A stretch of DNA of 64,000 bases from Selaginella moellendorffii (GCF_000143415.4 NW_003314277.1:167059-231058), one strand, 5' to 3'. Numbered from the stretch's first letter, positions 10,206-22,926 are shown. Translations and numbers: made by a program. Notes: a model not told the origin generated them from the letters alone.

Positions 10206-10878
10206 CTTTGCTAGATTTTCACGAATTAGTGAAAACAAATATCAAAGCTTTCTCTCGTGAAATCACATACCACGATCAAGAAAGAGCTTGTTCTAGCTTT
10301 TCCCGGATGAAGTGAAGCGAGTTTCCTGATATGAGAGTGCGGATAACATTTAAATCGAGAGCTCGGCCTGCTGAAGTTGGTGGCTGTGCATAGAAAGTCG
10401 CAAGTCAAATGTGTGCTTTGAAGAAATGCACTTTACGTAATCACGAAAAGTTCAATGTACTGCACCACTTGTGGGCGACCAAAATGACCGATCTACCGCA
10501 TAGATCTGCATTGTCAAGCTAGAAACACTGCTAGAATGCCGCATTATCCTATTGAGAAATCTAGCAACTGAAATTGGTGGGCTGCAGAGTGGAAAGTCAA
10601 AGTTTTGCTGCACCAAGAATCCAGCAATATCCAAAACATTCTTAATACCTTCTTCCAGAAGTCCACGAAGGTGTACTGATGCCCTGTTGTCCTGTTACAG
10701 TGAAATCACGAAACAATGCTTTGTGAAAACCAAGAAAACCAAGAAAGAACGGAAGCTTATCCCTATTAGCTCCTCCAAAATTGGCCAGCAATTAGCTAGA
10801 CAAGAATTTCGTCCTTCGCAGCGGAATAGATGTTTGACAGCATGATGTATGGCAATGAGTCCTCCGGCTCACATTCGA
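10206..10878. other. Intergenic region, diverged duplicate of 5041-5350
   Basis: No gene is recognised. The segment 10456-10860 is the better-preserved-looking copy of the 5.0-5.35 kb sequence and lies directly downstream of the PPR fragment (minus strand). The duplicated unit may therefore once have included a PPR 3' flank. Confidence 0.5.
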
Positions 10879-11745
10879 TCACACGGCTTGCTTCAAGCTC
10901 CCCACGACTAAACACCCAACGAGCACCGTCTTCCACGAGCAGCTATCCGGCACAAACGGCATATCACTCACGAGCTCCCGTGCTTGATCCATGAGGCCGG
11001 AACGCGCTAGCATTTCCGCCATGCAAACGCAGTGATCCCTGGTATACGCCACCCCAAAGTCCGTCGCCACCGAGAAGAAGCACTGCCTCGCGTTGCTCAA
11101 GTCCCCCGCGTGAGCACTCACCGAGAGAATGCTCACAAACGTAACGTCGTTTGGATGCACGCCTTCCAAGCACATCCGGAAGAACAGCTCCATGGCCGCG
11201 TCGAAAAGTCCATTGTCGGCATAGATCCCAATCGTCGCGCTCCACAGCACGACGTTCTTCTCGCGAGCCGCGTCGAAGATCTCGCAAGCGGCGGCGAGGC
11301 GAGCAGATCGGCCGTGCATGCTCACAAGTGCGGTGGAGACTGAGCTATCACTGCGACAACCCGAGGTGGATATCAAATCATGGAGCAACCTTGCCTCGGA
11401 TGGCGCGAGGTGAGAAGCTAAGACGCCGATAAACGTAGCTCTGTCCGCCTCAAATCCTTCCAGATCCATCTTTGCTAGAAGCTCGAGAGCTCGCAAGCTT
11501 TCTCCATTTGCTGCGTGAGCTGAGATCATGGCGTTCCAGCTAGCCGTGTCCCAAACGTGCTTCCCGGGTAAGTCCCTTCTGCGCGAAGTCCATGAGCATG
11601 AGCGTCCAGGCATGAGATTGAACAAACCCCTCGCAAGATCAAAGTGAGCGTTTTGAGTGTATGCTGTGATCATCGCGTTCCAGGCCACCTGGTTCTTCTC
11701 TTTGATCCTGTCGAAAGCGTTGACTCCTTTCGAAAGGTTGTTGGA
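10879..11745 (-). pseudogene. PPR protein fragment (PLS type), truncated at both ends
   Basis: The minus-strand frame contains consecutive pentatricopeptide units with the typical WNAMI, FxxM and PNDVTFVSIL elements, an S-type unit, and the beginning of an E-type tail (SCSWKTVLVGC). Such proteins bind organellar RNA for editing or processing. The frame is open upstream of the first ATG (11688) to about 11745, where the similarity stops abruptly at TTGGAAAGTC. The N-terminal repeats and targeting peptide are therefore missing. It ends with a stop soon after the E motif begins, shorter than usual family members, which carry a full E/E+ or DYW tail. Part of the first repeat (RSCSWTSRRR) looks rearranged. 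It is best read as a gene relic. Confidence 0.75.
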
Positions 11746-11952
11746 AAGTCTTATATCTCCTTTTTATGGAAAAATTTAAAGTATTATTCTGAGGAATCAG
11801 TAATCACAACTACCAAAAAAACTTTAAATTCTGGCTGAGAAATAGTCCCATTAGGTCGGAGGATCGAAACCTGATGTTTATCGAATTGTTTTCGTCCTTG
11901 GAATCGAGCTCCAGATCTGAGAGCTGGTTAAAAACTGGAGCTGAAGAAATTT
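11746..11952. other. Spacer containing a segment repeated at the right window edge
   Basis: Positions about 11874-11948 match 63917-63990 with few changes (shared TGTTTTCGTCCTTGGAATCG and AGCTCCAGATCTGAGAGCT). No gene is seen. The repeat lies immediately 5' of the aminopeptidase P pseudogene. Confidence 0.7.
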
Positions 11953-14250
11953 TTGTTAAAGCTCCGGCTGCTGACGTGTATTTTGATTTCCAATCGCTCG
12001 GGCCGCCATTCGGTTCTCGCAGCTGCCGCCGCGCGCAGGGGCATTGGCGCCGGATACAAGCTGGTGGATTTGAGCGACTCGGGTGTCCAAGCTTACATCG
12101 TGCCTTCGGAGGACGCTCACCAGGTACTTGCGTCAAGAGAACAAGGAGTCTAGGAAAAAAATTTCTTGTTTCCTCTTTTCTTTTTTGTAAGTAGCTCACT
12201 GCTGCGTATGCAGAGTGAATTTATAGCCGAGTGCTTCACGCGCCGAGCTTACATTTCAGGATTCACGGGAAGCGCAGGAACTGCTGTGTGCTGTGATCAC
12301 CTTGGAGAAGGCTGCGCTTTGGACGGATGGTCGATACTATCTTCAGGTAATTGATTCAACTTCATTCTTTTGCTTTCTTCCTGCACAGATTTCTCATTGT
12401 TTTTGCTGCTTCTGTGTAGGCTGAGAACCAACTTGGACCTAAATGGACGCTCATGAGAGGTAGTTCTATTGGCGTGCCTTCATACAGTGAGTGGCTCAGA
12501 GACAATGTCTCTGCTGGTTTGGCTGTAGGCATTGATCCTGTAAGATGTCGAGATCATTCTTTTGAGCTACAGTTTTTCTTTTGCTTTTCTAAACCTCCGT
12601 TCTCATGTAATTATTGCCTTGACAGTTTCTTGTCACCCACGATGGTGCGGAGGAGCTCAGGCGAACCTTGTCAGCCAAAGAGATTCAACTCACTTTTGTC
12701 GATCGCAACTTGATTGATGAGATTTGGCTCGATGGAGAGTGCACGATTTGATTTACGCTGGCGTTGATGTCGCGATGAAGCTCTCGGATGCGAGAAAGAA
12801 ACTTTCCACAGCTGGTGCTACTGGCGTCGTGATAACCATACTCGATGAAGTTGCATGGCTGTTTAATCTTGTAAGTGAATGTCTGTACTTTTCTCTTCTG
12901 AATTTTTATGTTTCAGCGTGGTGGCAATGTCCCTCATTCTCCAGTGGCGTATGCTCACGCACTTGTCCAGATGGACAAGGCAACTCTTTTCACTGATGTG
13001 TCAAAGGTGACGCCAGACGTTGAGATGCACCTGGAAAGCTCTTCCGTGACCGTCAAACAGTACTCCGCGCTCCTATCAACTATTCACAGGTGTGCTATCA
13101 TTTTGATGTTAGGGAGTTGCTAACGGAATGTTCTTTTAGATTAGCTGAGTCGGGCTCAAAATTGTGGCTAGATCCAACCAAAACCAACATGGGCATTGTG
13201 AATGCATTTTCGGAAGGATGTACGAGCTTTTATGCCAAAGCGGATGTCGACGGGAAATATGGAACATCAGATGGTCCAACTGCATTACATAGACCATCGC
13301 CACTATCTGTGCCGAAGGCCATAAAAAATGCTGCTGAGATCTCAGGAATGAAACAAGCACACTTGAGGTAAAGTTTTGTGGTTTTCTTTGCAATTGTCCG
13401 AGCAGAGATGCTGCAGCCCTGGTTGAGTTTTGGGCTTGGCTCAAAGTAAAAATCGTTACGGAGAAAGCCAAACTTACGGAGGTGGAAGTGGGCGATGAAC
13501 TTCTCAGCTTTCGTTCCAACAAGGAAGGATTTCTAGAAACTAGCTTCGATACAATTTGTGGCTTGTATTTTCTACCATTGCAAAATTGTCGGCTCTTACC
13601 AGTCCTTACAGGATTGGGTGCTTAGTGGACGATGAAAATCTGCTTTTGCTCGACAGTGGCGCGCAATATACAGATGGAACAACGATATAACCAGGACTGT
13701 TCATTTTGGGTTACCTTTTCCAAGCGCGCGATAGCGTCCCTCCGGCATGTTCCGCTGGTAAAGACAAGCCTTGGTATTCTTCGCTAACCTTAACATGCCA
13801 GGGCTTGTCCGTGCAATGGGAGATATGCGAGTTTTAAAGGCACCCTCTGGATCATTTGTTGTCTTTTTAGCTGACTTGTTTGTATTTTAGGGGCACATAT
13901 CGATTGATCAAGCAGTTTTCCCAGAGAATACTCCAGGCTTCGTTCTGAGAATTGGACTTGACTATTGTCACGGTAGTGTTTTCTCGCCTACAGTGAATTA
14001 AGTACTCTCTTGCTGTGCAGTGGAAATGTAGGAACTGGCCATTGAGTTGGCGCTGCTCTCAATGTCCATGAAGGCCATCATCAGTTTTCGATTCGGAAAC
14101 ATGGCTGCATGATAGTCAACAACGAGCCTGGTTATTATGAAGATCACAGCTTTGAAATTTGAATAGAGGTGAGACAAGAAAGTTAATGAGAATAGCGCTC
14201 TTAACATTCTCTTTTTCATTGTGCAGAATTTACTAGAGTTTCTTACTTTC
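11953..14250 (+). pseudogene. Aminopeptidase P (Xaa-Pro aminopeptidase, M24B) pseudogene
   Basis: Exon-like blocks are ~11953-12123 (YIVPSEDAHQ), 12214-12346, 12420-12539, 12626-12870, 12917-13090 and onward to about 14163, joined by short GT-AG introns. The content follows plant APP1: creatinase-like N-domain (ISGFTGSAGTA), LWTDGRYYLQ, the NVPHSPV block, then the catalytic domain with LLLLDSGAQYTDGTT (metal-ligand Asp) and NEPGYYED (metal-ligand Glu). The enzyme removes N-terminal residues before proline. Lesions: a 7-bp tandem duplication at 12282-12295 shifts the frame before LWTDGRYYLQ; a frameshift or deletion lies near 12735-12745; one base is missing near 13683, after the Asp motif; GGA to TGA at 14043-14045 interrupts the conserved His-containing GTGHGVGA segment; part of the domain before GLDYCHG is missing. 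The last exon is truncated. The gene cannot make a full enzyme. Confidence 0.85.
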
Positions 14251-14389
14251 TTCTTTTTTCTTACTAATGGGACATAGCATGTACGAGGTATCCATCTTTC
14301 ACGGATGGCATTGGCCAGTAGCTTATTTTACTTTTTGGATTGACAGGCTCCCATCTTCAATCAAAGATTACAATTTGTTGACAAGAAAA

Positions 14390-16059
14390 GAGGAGCAAAA
14401 GAATTTACCTGTATTTTGTGATAAGCCTGTGTATGAAAATCCATTTGCTCTAACAGACTTAATGCTCTCCCTGGGCATATTCTATCTCCATAACCAAATG
14501 GAATAAATCTGCCAGTTTTAGCTGGAACCTAAAATAAAAGGTTTGGTTTAGTATAAACACGAAAAATACCATACTTCAAATCTGGATGGATTAAATTTTG
14601 CTGCATTGAGGTAAATGCTGTATTGGTGGCATATAGACATGAACCATCCAATCTTTGGGCAAGGTGTAACCTGTTAACACCAACAAAGTAGACAAATAAT
14701 TGGAATTAGCTTCAATCATATGTAATAAAACCTTTGTAGCTGATATCCTTAGTGATTTTCAACATTAGAAAGCCTCAGACTTTCATGGACAGCCTACAAA
14801 ACCACTCGAATTAAATCTAGCATAAAACTGGAGCTTAATCCACAACCCTTAGAATGGCTGGCATCTGTCTTGTGTCTTCCCAAGTTAAGTTGTACTTGGT
14901 GGAGCTTTTACCAAGAAATATTTTCCTTTGCTCCTAGAAATCAAAACAGAATTTTAGAAAATCACAATCATATTAATAACAATAATAATAACCTCCACTT
15001 CCTTGAGAGCCTGTGGGTTCTCATTCAAGTGTTTGATCAGCCACATGAGAGCGAGGGCTGTGGTGTGGTGGCCTCCGAACAGCAGGTTGATTCGAGAGGA
15101 ATCCAACCTTGTCATCTTTGTGCGTAATAAACTCGTCCAGCGCATCTTTGTGCGTTTCACCGTTGGCAGCTAGTTCGCCCCTTCTCTCGTTGATGAGCCC
15201 ATCCAAGAATCTGTGGAGCCTTGCCCTGGCCTGCTCAATTACAACAATAGATCTAGAATTAGAAAAATAAAAAACCATGCAAAAACCTGTAACGCTTTGC
15301 GATAAGGTGAGAAGGGTAAGTCGATTGGAAACTGGAGCACCCCATTCTCTATCGTTTGGGCGTCTTTCATGAGATCAATCATCTCCGGAGTGGAGGGCAG
15401 GAGTTTCTTGCACACTAATCCAATCATCGCGCAGTAGCTGAACTGGCAAAAGTATAAAACCAGATTAAACGATCAAGCGACACAAAGACGTGATGAAAAC
15501 CTTGGCAGTTTCTTCCATAACCGACACCGTCTTTTTCGACCCCCATGACTCGAGAGTCTCCTGAGCCAAGATATCAATCATTTGGACGTGGCACTTGAGC
15601 GTCTCTGGAACCATCATCCCTAGAATGATTCTCCGGTAGAGCGCATGCTGACTTCCGATGACCTCGTTTACAGTTTCCGGTCCAAGCAATCGGGCAAACA
15701 CACCTGAGGGGCCACAGTCAGCGCAGCTGAGGAAGAACTTGGCCGACTCTACTGTTGTTGCAACGATGGTGGGAGATCCAAGCAAGTTACTCCAGAAAAC
15801 TCCTCCATACCTGTAAAATGCAGTTAGTTAAATCAAGATCGAAGCGAAAGTCAGAGAAGAACCTTTTGCGTCGAGTGCTGAGGAAGTCTTGAGGGGACCC
15901 CCAAAAGAGAGAGAGAGATTCTCCGACAAGAGGCAAGCCATGGCTTCCTGGCAGGAGCTTGATCGTGGATGGTTTGTAGAACTTTCGGGAGATTAGCCAC
16001 AAAGAGAGTAGAAACACCAGAAAGTACAGAGCATTCCAGGACTGTAGGAAAAGCTCCAT
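14390..16059 (-). pseudogene. Cytochrome P450 (CYP85-clan-like), disrupted
   Basis: Minus-strand exons are clear at 16059-15863, 15810-15501, 15442-15287 and 15233-14993. They join in frame (197+310+156 nt) through short GT-AG introns. The start codes for an N-terminal membrane anchor (LYFLVFLLSLWLI) and a proline-rich hinge ending LPLVGESL. Later parts show the I-helix (LLFGGHHTTALAL), K-helix ESLR (14773-14784) and the heme loop FGYGDRICPG with its cysteine (14469-14498). P450s are ER-bound monooxygenases; the LPPGS/VGES start and WxxEDTRQM-like segment suggest the CYP85 clan, which acts on terpenoids and steroids, but the subfamily is not determined. A frameshift near 15095-15105 separates DDKVGF from the I-helix, and in-frame stops occur between 14730 and 14870 and after the heme region. 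The C-terminal end is not recognisable. Start chosen at the ATG before LFLQSWNALYF. Confidence 0.8.
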
Positions 16060-16555
16060 GCTGCAAGAAGGAATTAAGCACTCACCAGTTTGAGATTGGC
16101 CTCTTGAATATATCCTGCACAAACCAGACTTTCGTTGGCTTCTTTTGAAAGGGATCTGCCAATATAGGGAGCCATGTCAACAGGGAGCCAAGGGAGCCAT
16201 AGCCATTGACAAGAATATTTTAAGGATATTTTGGCATTCCAAAGAATATTTTTTTAAGATTTTAGTAGCAATATTTTTATTAAAACGTTCCTTTTGTCAG
16301 CAGTCACCTGGAACGTAGTGCTCTTTAAGCAATGCTGGCACCATTCAGATCTAACAGCATGTTGGAGGCATTTTAAACCAAATTAGTAATTTTTAATAAT
16401 ATTTAGATTTGTGTAAATTACTAGTATCTAATCTTAGTAGCAATAGATAGCTGCTATTTAATAGAGGTTTTGCCTTATCAACTCGTTTATAAAAGAAATT
16501 ATTATTTTAATATTTAATAATTTATATTATATTAATTATTTAAGTAAGTATACTT
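16060..16555. other. AT-rich intergenic spacer upstream of the P450
   Basis: Contains the presumed P450 promoter side and increasingly AT-rich sequence. No gene, tRNA or clear element end is seen before the LTR of element C. Confidence 0.4.
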
Positions 16556-16720
16556 TGTGAGGTCTAAGTATATAGCTACAATGCCATATACTAATATTAG
16601 CATAGTGGGATTTTAGTAGCTATTGGATTGGTTTCAATCCGGACCACTTGTTTATATAATTTTTGGGTTAATTAATATATGCATTTTCTATATTCTCTTT
16701 TTATATTCCATGTACTTATA
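16556..16720 (+). repeat. Element C 5' LTR (boundaries approximate)
   Basis: Matched to 59540-59713 by shared sequence blocks in the same order. It is followed by TTGGTAGAGG, which may be a decayed primer-binding site. Confidence 0.6.
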
Positions 16721-18250
16721 TTGGTAGAGGTGAATTGTCCCTAAGGAGAGCTTGGATTTAGGAGTTTTGGTTTAGATTTAGCTTTTGCATTATCTAAATC
16801 TCCATTTTCTTTTAGGTTTTTCCATTTTTTTTCTATTGCTTTTTGTCTAGATTTAGCTTTTGCATTGTCTAGATCTCCCTTTCCTTATAGTTTTTTCCAT
16901 TTCTTTTCTTTTGCTCTTTCATTTTCATTTATTTTCATGGCAAAGTAGCAATCTTCTCCTCCTTTAACTCTAGAGTAGCAGTTGGTGCAATTGTTTGATG
17001 CTATACAGTTGCAATTGAATAATAAAACTCAATTGATGGTGATATTTATGGCATGTGATACAACTCCTCTTGCTCTTATTGCCAATCCTCACGTTCGGCT
17101 GGAATTTTTCCATGGGAATCCTAGGGATGATGTGTACCATTAGTCCGATCACTTCACAATGATTGCCACATATCATTATTAGAACGATATTTGATATTTG
17201 CGTGAGTTTCCCATATATCTCTAAAAAACAATACTATAGTGGTACAATGGTTTAAATGCAGCCACTTGTGAAAATTAGAGTATTCTCCTAGACATCTTCA
17301 AACACACATTTGGAGATGTTGACAATTGTGATGATGCCTTTTAACAATTGCATCATCTTTATTAAGGGTTATTTGAGTCAGTGATATAGTTTGGCATTCG
17401 TTGTGTAAAGTTAAATATGTCAAAGTGGATCAAGTTGGGAATGTTATGGCTAGCACTTCATCAAAATCTTGTAAGATTTGTGCATGCACTTGCGCTAGCC
17501 ACCTTTAATGATGCCTTTTGCTTAGCACAACATTATGAGATAGATGTCATATCTTTCACTTTTTGCTACACATCCTTCAACTCCATTTTTTTGTGGGAGA
17601 TGGTCATGTTCCAATGGATGTTAATACTACTATTGCCCACGTTCAAGGACAAGGGTGAGGACATGGTCATGGCTATGATGTTTATTGTTGTGCATGTGAT
17701 GAAGTTTGTCATACTTATTAGTGTTGTTAGCATTTTCTGGATTGGTGACCTCCATTTCCTTAGCGAAATGGAGACCTTAGTGTCAACAATGTTCTGTTGG
17801 TGCTGTTGTAGAGGAAAGTTTAGACACTGAGATGCATTTGGAAAACAAAGAGTCATACGAGTAGCAAAAGGACTATGCACAAATAAGTTAATGACCCCTT
17901 CATTTTTCTTTCTAAAGTATCATCAAGGGGTTCACTCGGCAGCAGTTCATTTAGTGTTTACTTTCCATGCTCATTTTTATAACAAGAGGTTTTCTATTAT
18001 TCTCTCCATGTTAGTTGATATAGGTTTAAGTTTATCTTTTATTGCTTGACTTATTGCCACATGTTGCCATTTGTATTTACATCATGCGGTAGAGCCAGTT
18101 TTCATTCTTTATGGCAATGGTAGTACACACATATGTGTGTGGGCTTAGTTGTGCGTGTAAGCAATCTTGAGCTTAAGTTGTAGTCATTGCAGGTGGTGCC
18201 GAATCAAGCTTTTGACCTCATCCTTGGTATAAATTGGTTGCAGTGCAATT
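16721..18250 (+). pseudogene. Element C gag and protease remnant
   Basis: Translated fragments across frames resemble a plant Ty3/gypsy gag: a segment FNDAFCLAQHYE fits the end of a gag domain. Near the right end VVPNQAFDLILGINWLQ is the C-terminal retropepsin motif. An upstream MLVDIGLSLSF stretch corresponds to the active-site LVDTGSS with Thr changed to Ile. Frameshifts and stops are throughout. The protease stops at 18250 where element A begins, and its continuation is found at 55821. Confidence 0.65.
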
Positions 18251-19375
18251 TTTAGCGCACGTGGTTTTGATCCTTTATCCTATGGTGATTTACTATAGAA
18301 TAACACTATGAGGCGGAACCTAAACCCTCCATGTGCCACGTGTCATATGCCACGTGCCACATGCCACATGTCCAAAGGATAGTGGTGTGGAACCCGAGGT
18401 TCAGGGCCTTGGGCCACTGAACAAAGGAACGATGCCAAACTCCCAAGCATAGAGCCAAGAAGTGATGGAACTAGACCATGAAGCAACTCTTGAGCATACA
18501 GCCCAAGAAGCAAAGGGATAAGAACCTAGAGCAACTTGGAATAATCCTAGAACAACTAGCATCCCAATGCCAGGACCAACACGCAAGATGGAGCCAAACG
18601 GAGTTTGGCACTATTTCAGCATACTAGTGGCCTAACGCAAGGACATGGGTACTCCACTAGCTAACATAAAATGAAACTTGGGCTTAGACCCAAACCAAAC
18701 GCAGAACAAGGATAGACATTCAAGTGGGAGCTAGACTATGCCTCAGGTTGGTTGGTCATGCCCGACCAACCTACCCACTATTCTTATTATACATTTAGAA
18801 CCCCCTACAACCCCCCCGTGAGGAACACATGCTTTGGGCTTTCACTCCAAACCTCCCTTAGTATCAGGAGTTAGTCTTTGGGATAAGCTCGAAATTTACT
18901 AAATATGGAATATCCCTAAATTTCGAATTGGATATGGGATGAACACCATTGTGTTCAAAACAATCTCTGCATTCTATAGATATGCCAAATGAGCAAATCT
19001 GGACACTTTCCATAAATAGTATTTAGGATCGAAATGAGACTAACACAAAGGGCATGATAGCGAAGGTGTTTGGCATACGGTAAGTTATCATCTAGCGAAT
19101 ATTGAGGACCAATCTTAATATCGTGGGGGTTCCCAACACTAGCAAGTGCAAGTTAACGAATGAGTTTCTCTAACTAGGTCAAGTATGCTTGACTAATAAT
19201 ATTTAGGAATTCCGTTCTTATGCTCATTTGGTCAAGTGCACATGCGAAGAATAGTTTCTCAACTAGTTTAGGCGAAGACTGATAAAGGACCTAGCAATAC
19301 CGACCTCCTGCCATCGTGGCAGTAAAGAAACTAACCAACAAGTAACTTTCGATACCCGAAGTCACATTTGTGATA
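18251..19375 (-). repeat. Element A left LTR (3' LTR)
   Basis: About 1125 bp, homologous over its length to the LTRs at 47930-49086 and 54054-55189. It ends TGTGATA where intact copies end in CA, and is followed by the CTTCCCCCCTAGG complement of the polypurine tract. Confidence 0.8.
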
Positions 19376-21359
19376 CTCTTCCCCCCTAGGGAAGATCGAC
19401 ATCCTCGTCAATGCATACTCGAGTATAGAATACTGCCAAGGAAACAACTCCAAAAAAAGTTCACGGTATTCACACTATGTGAGAAATGCATCAATTTAAA
19501 TAAGTTAGGGTAACCTCTTTATCTAATGCGGATGCACTACCTACTTAGACACCTTCCGGTCATCGCCAACAAAGAAATGACTAATGGAGTTAGCCACCTT
19601 TGTTGCTCTGGGTGTCACCTAGCTTACAAAAGTGTGATACGCCCCTATCTGCAAGGATATAGAGAGAGAAGCTAGAGGCCCCAACCCTCATGAGTAAAGA
19701 AACCAAACATGTTGGTAAGGTTTAAATAGACTACTGTAAATAGGTAGTTAAAGTTGTTTACACGGTCACACCTTTTTAACAAAATAAGGAACATCGACAG
19801 AGAGGTGGATGATGTGACCGGTCTACAGTAGTTACCCCATGACTAAAGATTTCACCATGCACACAAAGTGCTGAAGCCAGTCTGCCTATACTGGCCCAAA
19901 CTCAAAGATTAATAGATGGACAATATCAAAGTTTTAGATAATGATATCATAGAGACTTAACTATCAGGGAATAAATCTTAGATTAGAACACAAAATTATT
20001 CCAAGTAAGTTATCATTTGATAAACTAGTATTAGAGTATAAGAACCACCAAGATCATCATAATTGGTAAACACAGGATTCACCATCTAGCAAAATTTAAT
20101 AGCAAGTATATCATCAAGAAAACTCAATGATAAAACTTAACTATTAAAGATTGTAGACCGTATGCCAAATAACTTATGAAAGATAACTCAAAGAACACAA
20201 AGTATCATTGACTGACAAGCAAAATGCTCGTGAATATATCACTCGAAAGAAATAACATCCTAATCTATTAGAACTAGCTCAAGCAACAATCAAGAGAATA
20301 GAATGAATGTTGCATGACCAACAAACACTCATTCATACCAACTATTGTACTAGTCAATCTAACTAGATCCCGATCAACAATACAAAAGAACCAGAGTTGC
20401 TTAAGCAAACGTCAGCAACATCTGACTAATGTTTCAAACCCAAGAGATTAATCTAGAGCAATCCACAAAGAATATGTGGTATTGTGAAAAGCTATAAGTC
20501 ATCAAAGAGAACAACTAACTATCATGAAAGATCTTCAATCATCTTATCAAAAAGAGAGATGCATAATCATCATCGAAGAAAGAATCTACCATCCTGAAAC
20601 AACAAATCATTCTAGATTAACAATAATTAAGCAAAACCTTTTGACAAGGATAATCAACTATCTTAGATGATAGTCAATCATTACCAATGATTGTCAGATG
20701 CAAATACTAACTTCAACATCAAAGCTAAAGAGCCAACAATGCCTTCCCCCAACAACTTCGAACAAATAGAATAATGAGCATGAAAACTTAAGGAACCAAA
20801 AGCTTGAAAGACCCTATAGCCAAGTTTTGCCTAATAATGATCACAAGTTTTGCATGAACTAATTTCAATGTTAAAGAAGAAATCATGATACAACCCACAA
20901 TATCCTCCTTAACATATATATAAGCCAAATTTCATAATGTCAAAGCTAATGAAGAGCATATCTATATCAACCCAAAAGCTAAATCCTCCATAAATCCATC
21001 TATAACAAGACGTAACTCACTTCATAATGAACATAAGAAGAATCATCAATGATCGATATATTTTAATTCAAATTCAATATATTTCAAACATTCTAATATC
21101 AATCACTAATTTTTCCTCTAGAGTTAGCATTGTCTACGATTAAATCACTTTTCAAGGAAAAACTAAAACTCAACCTCTACTAAACATTTTCATTTAGAAC
21201 ACAACTAACTCAACTTGCAACTTAGTTCATTTAAACGTCAATACAATTGCTAACTAGCAAATGCATGAATGCCAATAACACAAAGCCATAACCAAATCAT
21301 TAACACTATCTTCATTGAGACTAATGAAACTCAATATCAATCATACGAAGAGACATTTC
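19376..21359 (-). other. Element A internal region, left part (non-coding)
   Basis: Colinear with 49087 to about 51105 of element B and 29143 to about 31060 of F. No open frame longer than chance is present. It ends at target-site copy atttc (21355-21359) where the chromovirus block is inserted. Confidence 0.75.
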
Positions 21360-22395
21360 TGTAAGCCACAAATTTTTCCTTTCCAATTTGCCAGCTTACC
21401 TCGTTTATCTGACCAACACTGCCTTGGCTTGTGCTAAGTTCCCTTGCCAAGGTTCTCGCCTATTGTACCAGCTCCTACTTGGTCCTACTTGGTTTCAGCT
21501 ACTCACTGCACGAGCAACGGAGTGTTAGCCATCCATCTACGGATTCCCAAATCTCTCCCAATCCCCCTCCCCGAGTTAGACTGGACTTAAGGTTCGGCTA
21601 CACTCCCCGTAGGCACAAACAGCCAAGCACACCAAGCCTCCAGGTTCCTAACACCCCTTGGTACAACAAGACTTGATCATGGGACCCTCTAAATCCCAAG
21701 CATTGGGTGCAGCACTTGCTTCGGGACGTCGGGGCGAAACACCGTGGCCTAACGGCCCAGTATGGGTACCTCTACCCCCCCACTTCCATCCCAAAGGGAA
21801 GGTCCAAGCCCCTAGGAAGGGCAAGGACCAATGAGCCGCATGGTACTCAAGTGGGGCACCACTCCACATGAGCCAAGAGCACCGCAGTCAGTTTCCTTTT
21901 CGGGAGTGGGAGCTGCTCTTGAGCACTTCCTTGGATGGCCCCTCCGGCACCAACCAAGTCCATGCTCACTCCCACCCAAGGCCCCTTGGTCCCAGTCCCA
22001 ACCTCAAGTCAGTTTGGAAGCCCCACTGGAGAGTTCCTTCAAAACTGGTTCCTGGACCTCACTATCCCTACTATACTTTTGGAACCCCCTGCAGCCCCCC
22101 ACCCCCCCCCCCTGGGAGACGCACGCTTTGGGCTTTCACCCCTTGACCTGTATTAGTACTCGGACTTAGTCTCTGGCTTGATCTCGGATTCGACTTCGGA
22201 TTTAGTCTCGGACTCGATCTCGGACTCGATCTTGGACCCGATCTCGGACTCAATCTCGGACCCGTCCTCAGACTCGACCTCAGTCTCGTTCTCAGACCCG
22301 ATTTCGGATCTCGGACTCCGTCTCGAACTCGGTCTCGAACTCGGACTCGAACTCGGTCCCCGAGTCGGTCTCGGACTCAATTCCGGACTCTATCT
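21360..22395 (-). repeat. Chromovirus LTR, left outer copy, running into the gap
   Basis: Starts TGTAAGCCACAAATTTTTCC and matches D1 LTRs along its length, including the internal 12-bp repeats (22178-22395). It is cut by the N run. By D1 geometry its end would fall about 130 bp inside the gap. Confidence 0.85.
22178..22395. repeat. LTR-internal short tandem repeats (left outer LTR)
   Basis: Imperfect units around TCGGACTCGATC / TCGGACCCGATC. Equivalent arrays lie at 38265-38540, 44648-44923 and 45890-46150, with a diverged form at 33805-34045. Open frames of Ser/Asp or Arg/Glu repeats here are by-products. Confidence 0.85.
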
Positions 22396-22763
22396 NNNNN
22401 NNNNNNNNNNNNNNNNNNNNNNNNNNNNNNNNNNNNNNNNNNNNNNNNNNNNNNNNNNNNNNNNNNNNNNNNNNNNNNNNNNNNNNNNNNNNNNNNNNNN
22501 NNNNNNNNNNNNNNNNNNNNNNNNNNNNNNNNNNNNNNNNNNNNNNNNNNNNNNNNNNNNNNNNNNNNNNNNNNNNNNNNNNNNNNNNNNNNNNNNNNNN
22601 NNNNNNNNNNNNNNNNNNNNNNNNNNNNNNNNNNNNNNNNNNNNNNNNNNNNNNNNNNNNNNNNNNNNNNNNNNNNNNNNNNNNNNNNNNNNNNNNNNNN
22701 NNNNNNNNNNNNNNNNNNNNNNNNNNNNNNNNNNNNNNNNNNNNNNNNNNNNNNNNNNNNNNN
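22396..22763. other. Assembly gap (368 N)
   Basis: The gap sits inside the LTR repeat array. The same two flanking sequences are 369 bp apart in D1 (38501-38869), so the N count agrees with a simple intact copy. An unresolved larger structure cannot be excluded. Confidence 0.95.
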
Positions 22764-22926
22764 ACCCAACCTCCATAGAATACGTCTACGGATTCGACAT
22801 CCCCACAGGGAGTCGGGCGTAGCTCCCTACGCCTGGTCGATCTAGCTAACCCATGCTAATTAGCTTACCTTCGGCGTGCCTTCAGGTCCTAACATATGCC
22901 ATTGCTCAACTTCACAAATTGATACT
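22764..22926 (-). other. D2 3' untranslated region
   Basis: Near-identical to D1 38870-39033, with the same GAATACGTCTACGGATTCGA block. Non-coding sequence between the gag-pol stop and the LTR. Confidence 0.7.

Noticed and set aside
17417-17830. A 137-aa plus-strand membrane protein and its minus-strand counterpart at 17566-17880
   Set aside because: They lie in the decayed gag of element C. The hydrophobic composition comes from AT/GT-rich sequence, and only a gag-like segment is recognisable.
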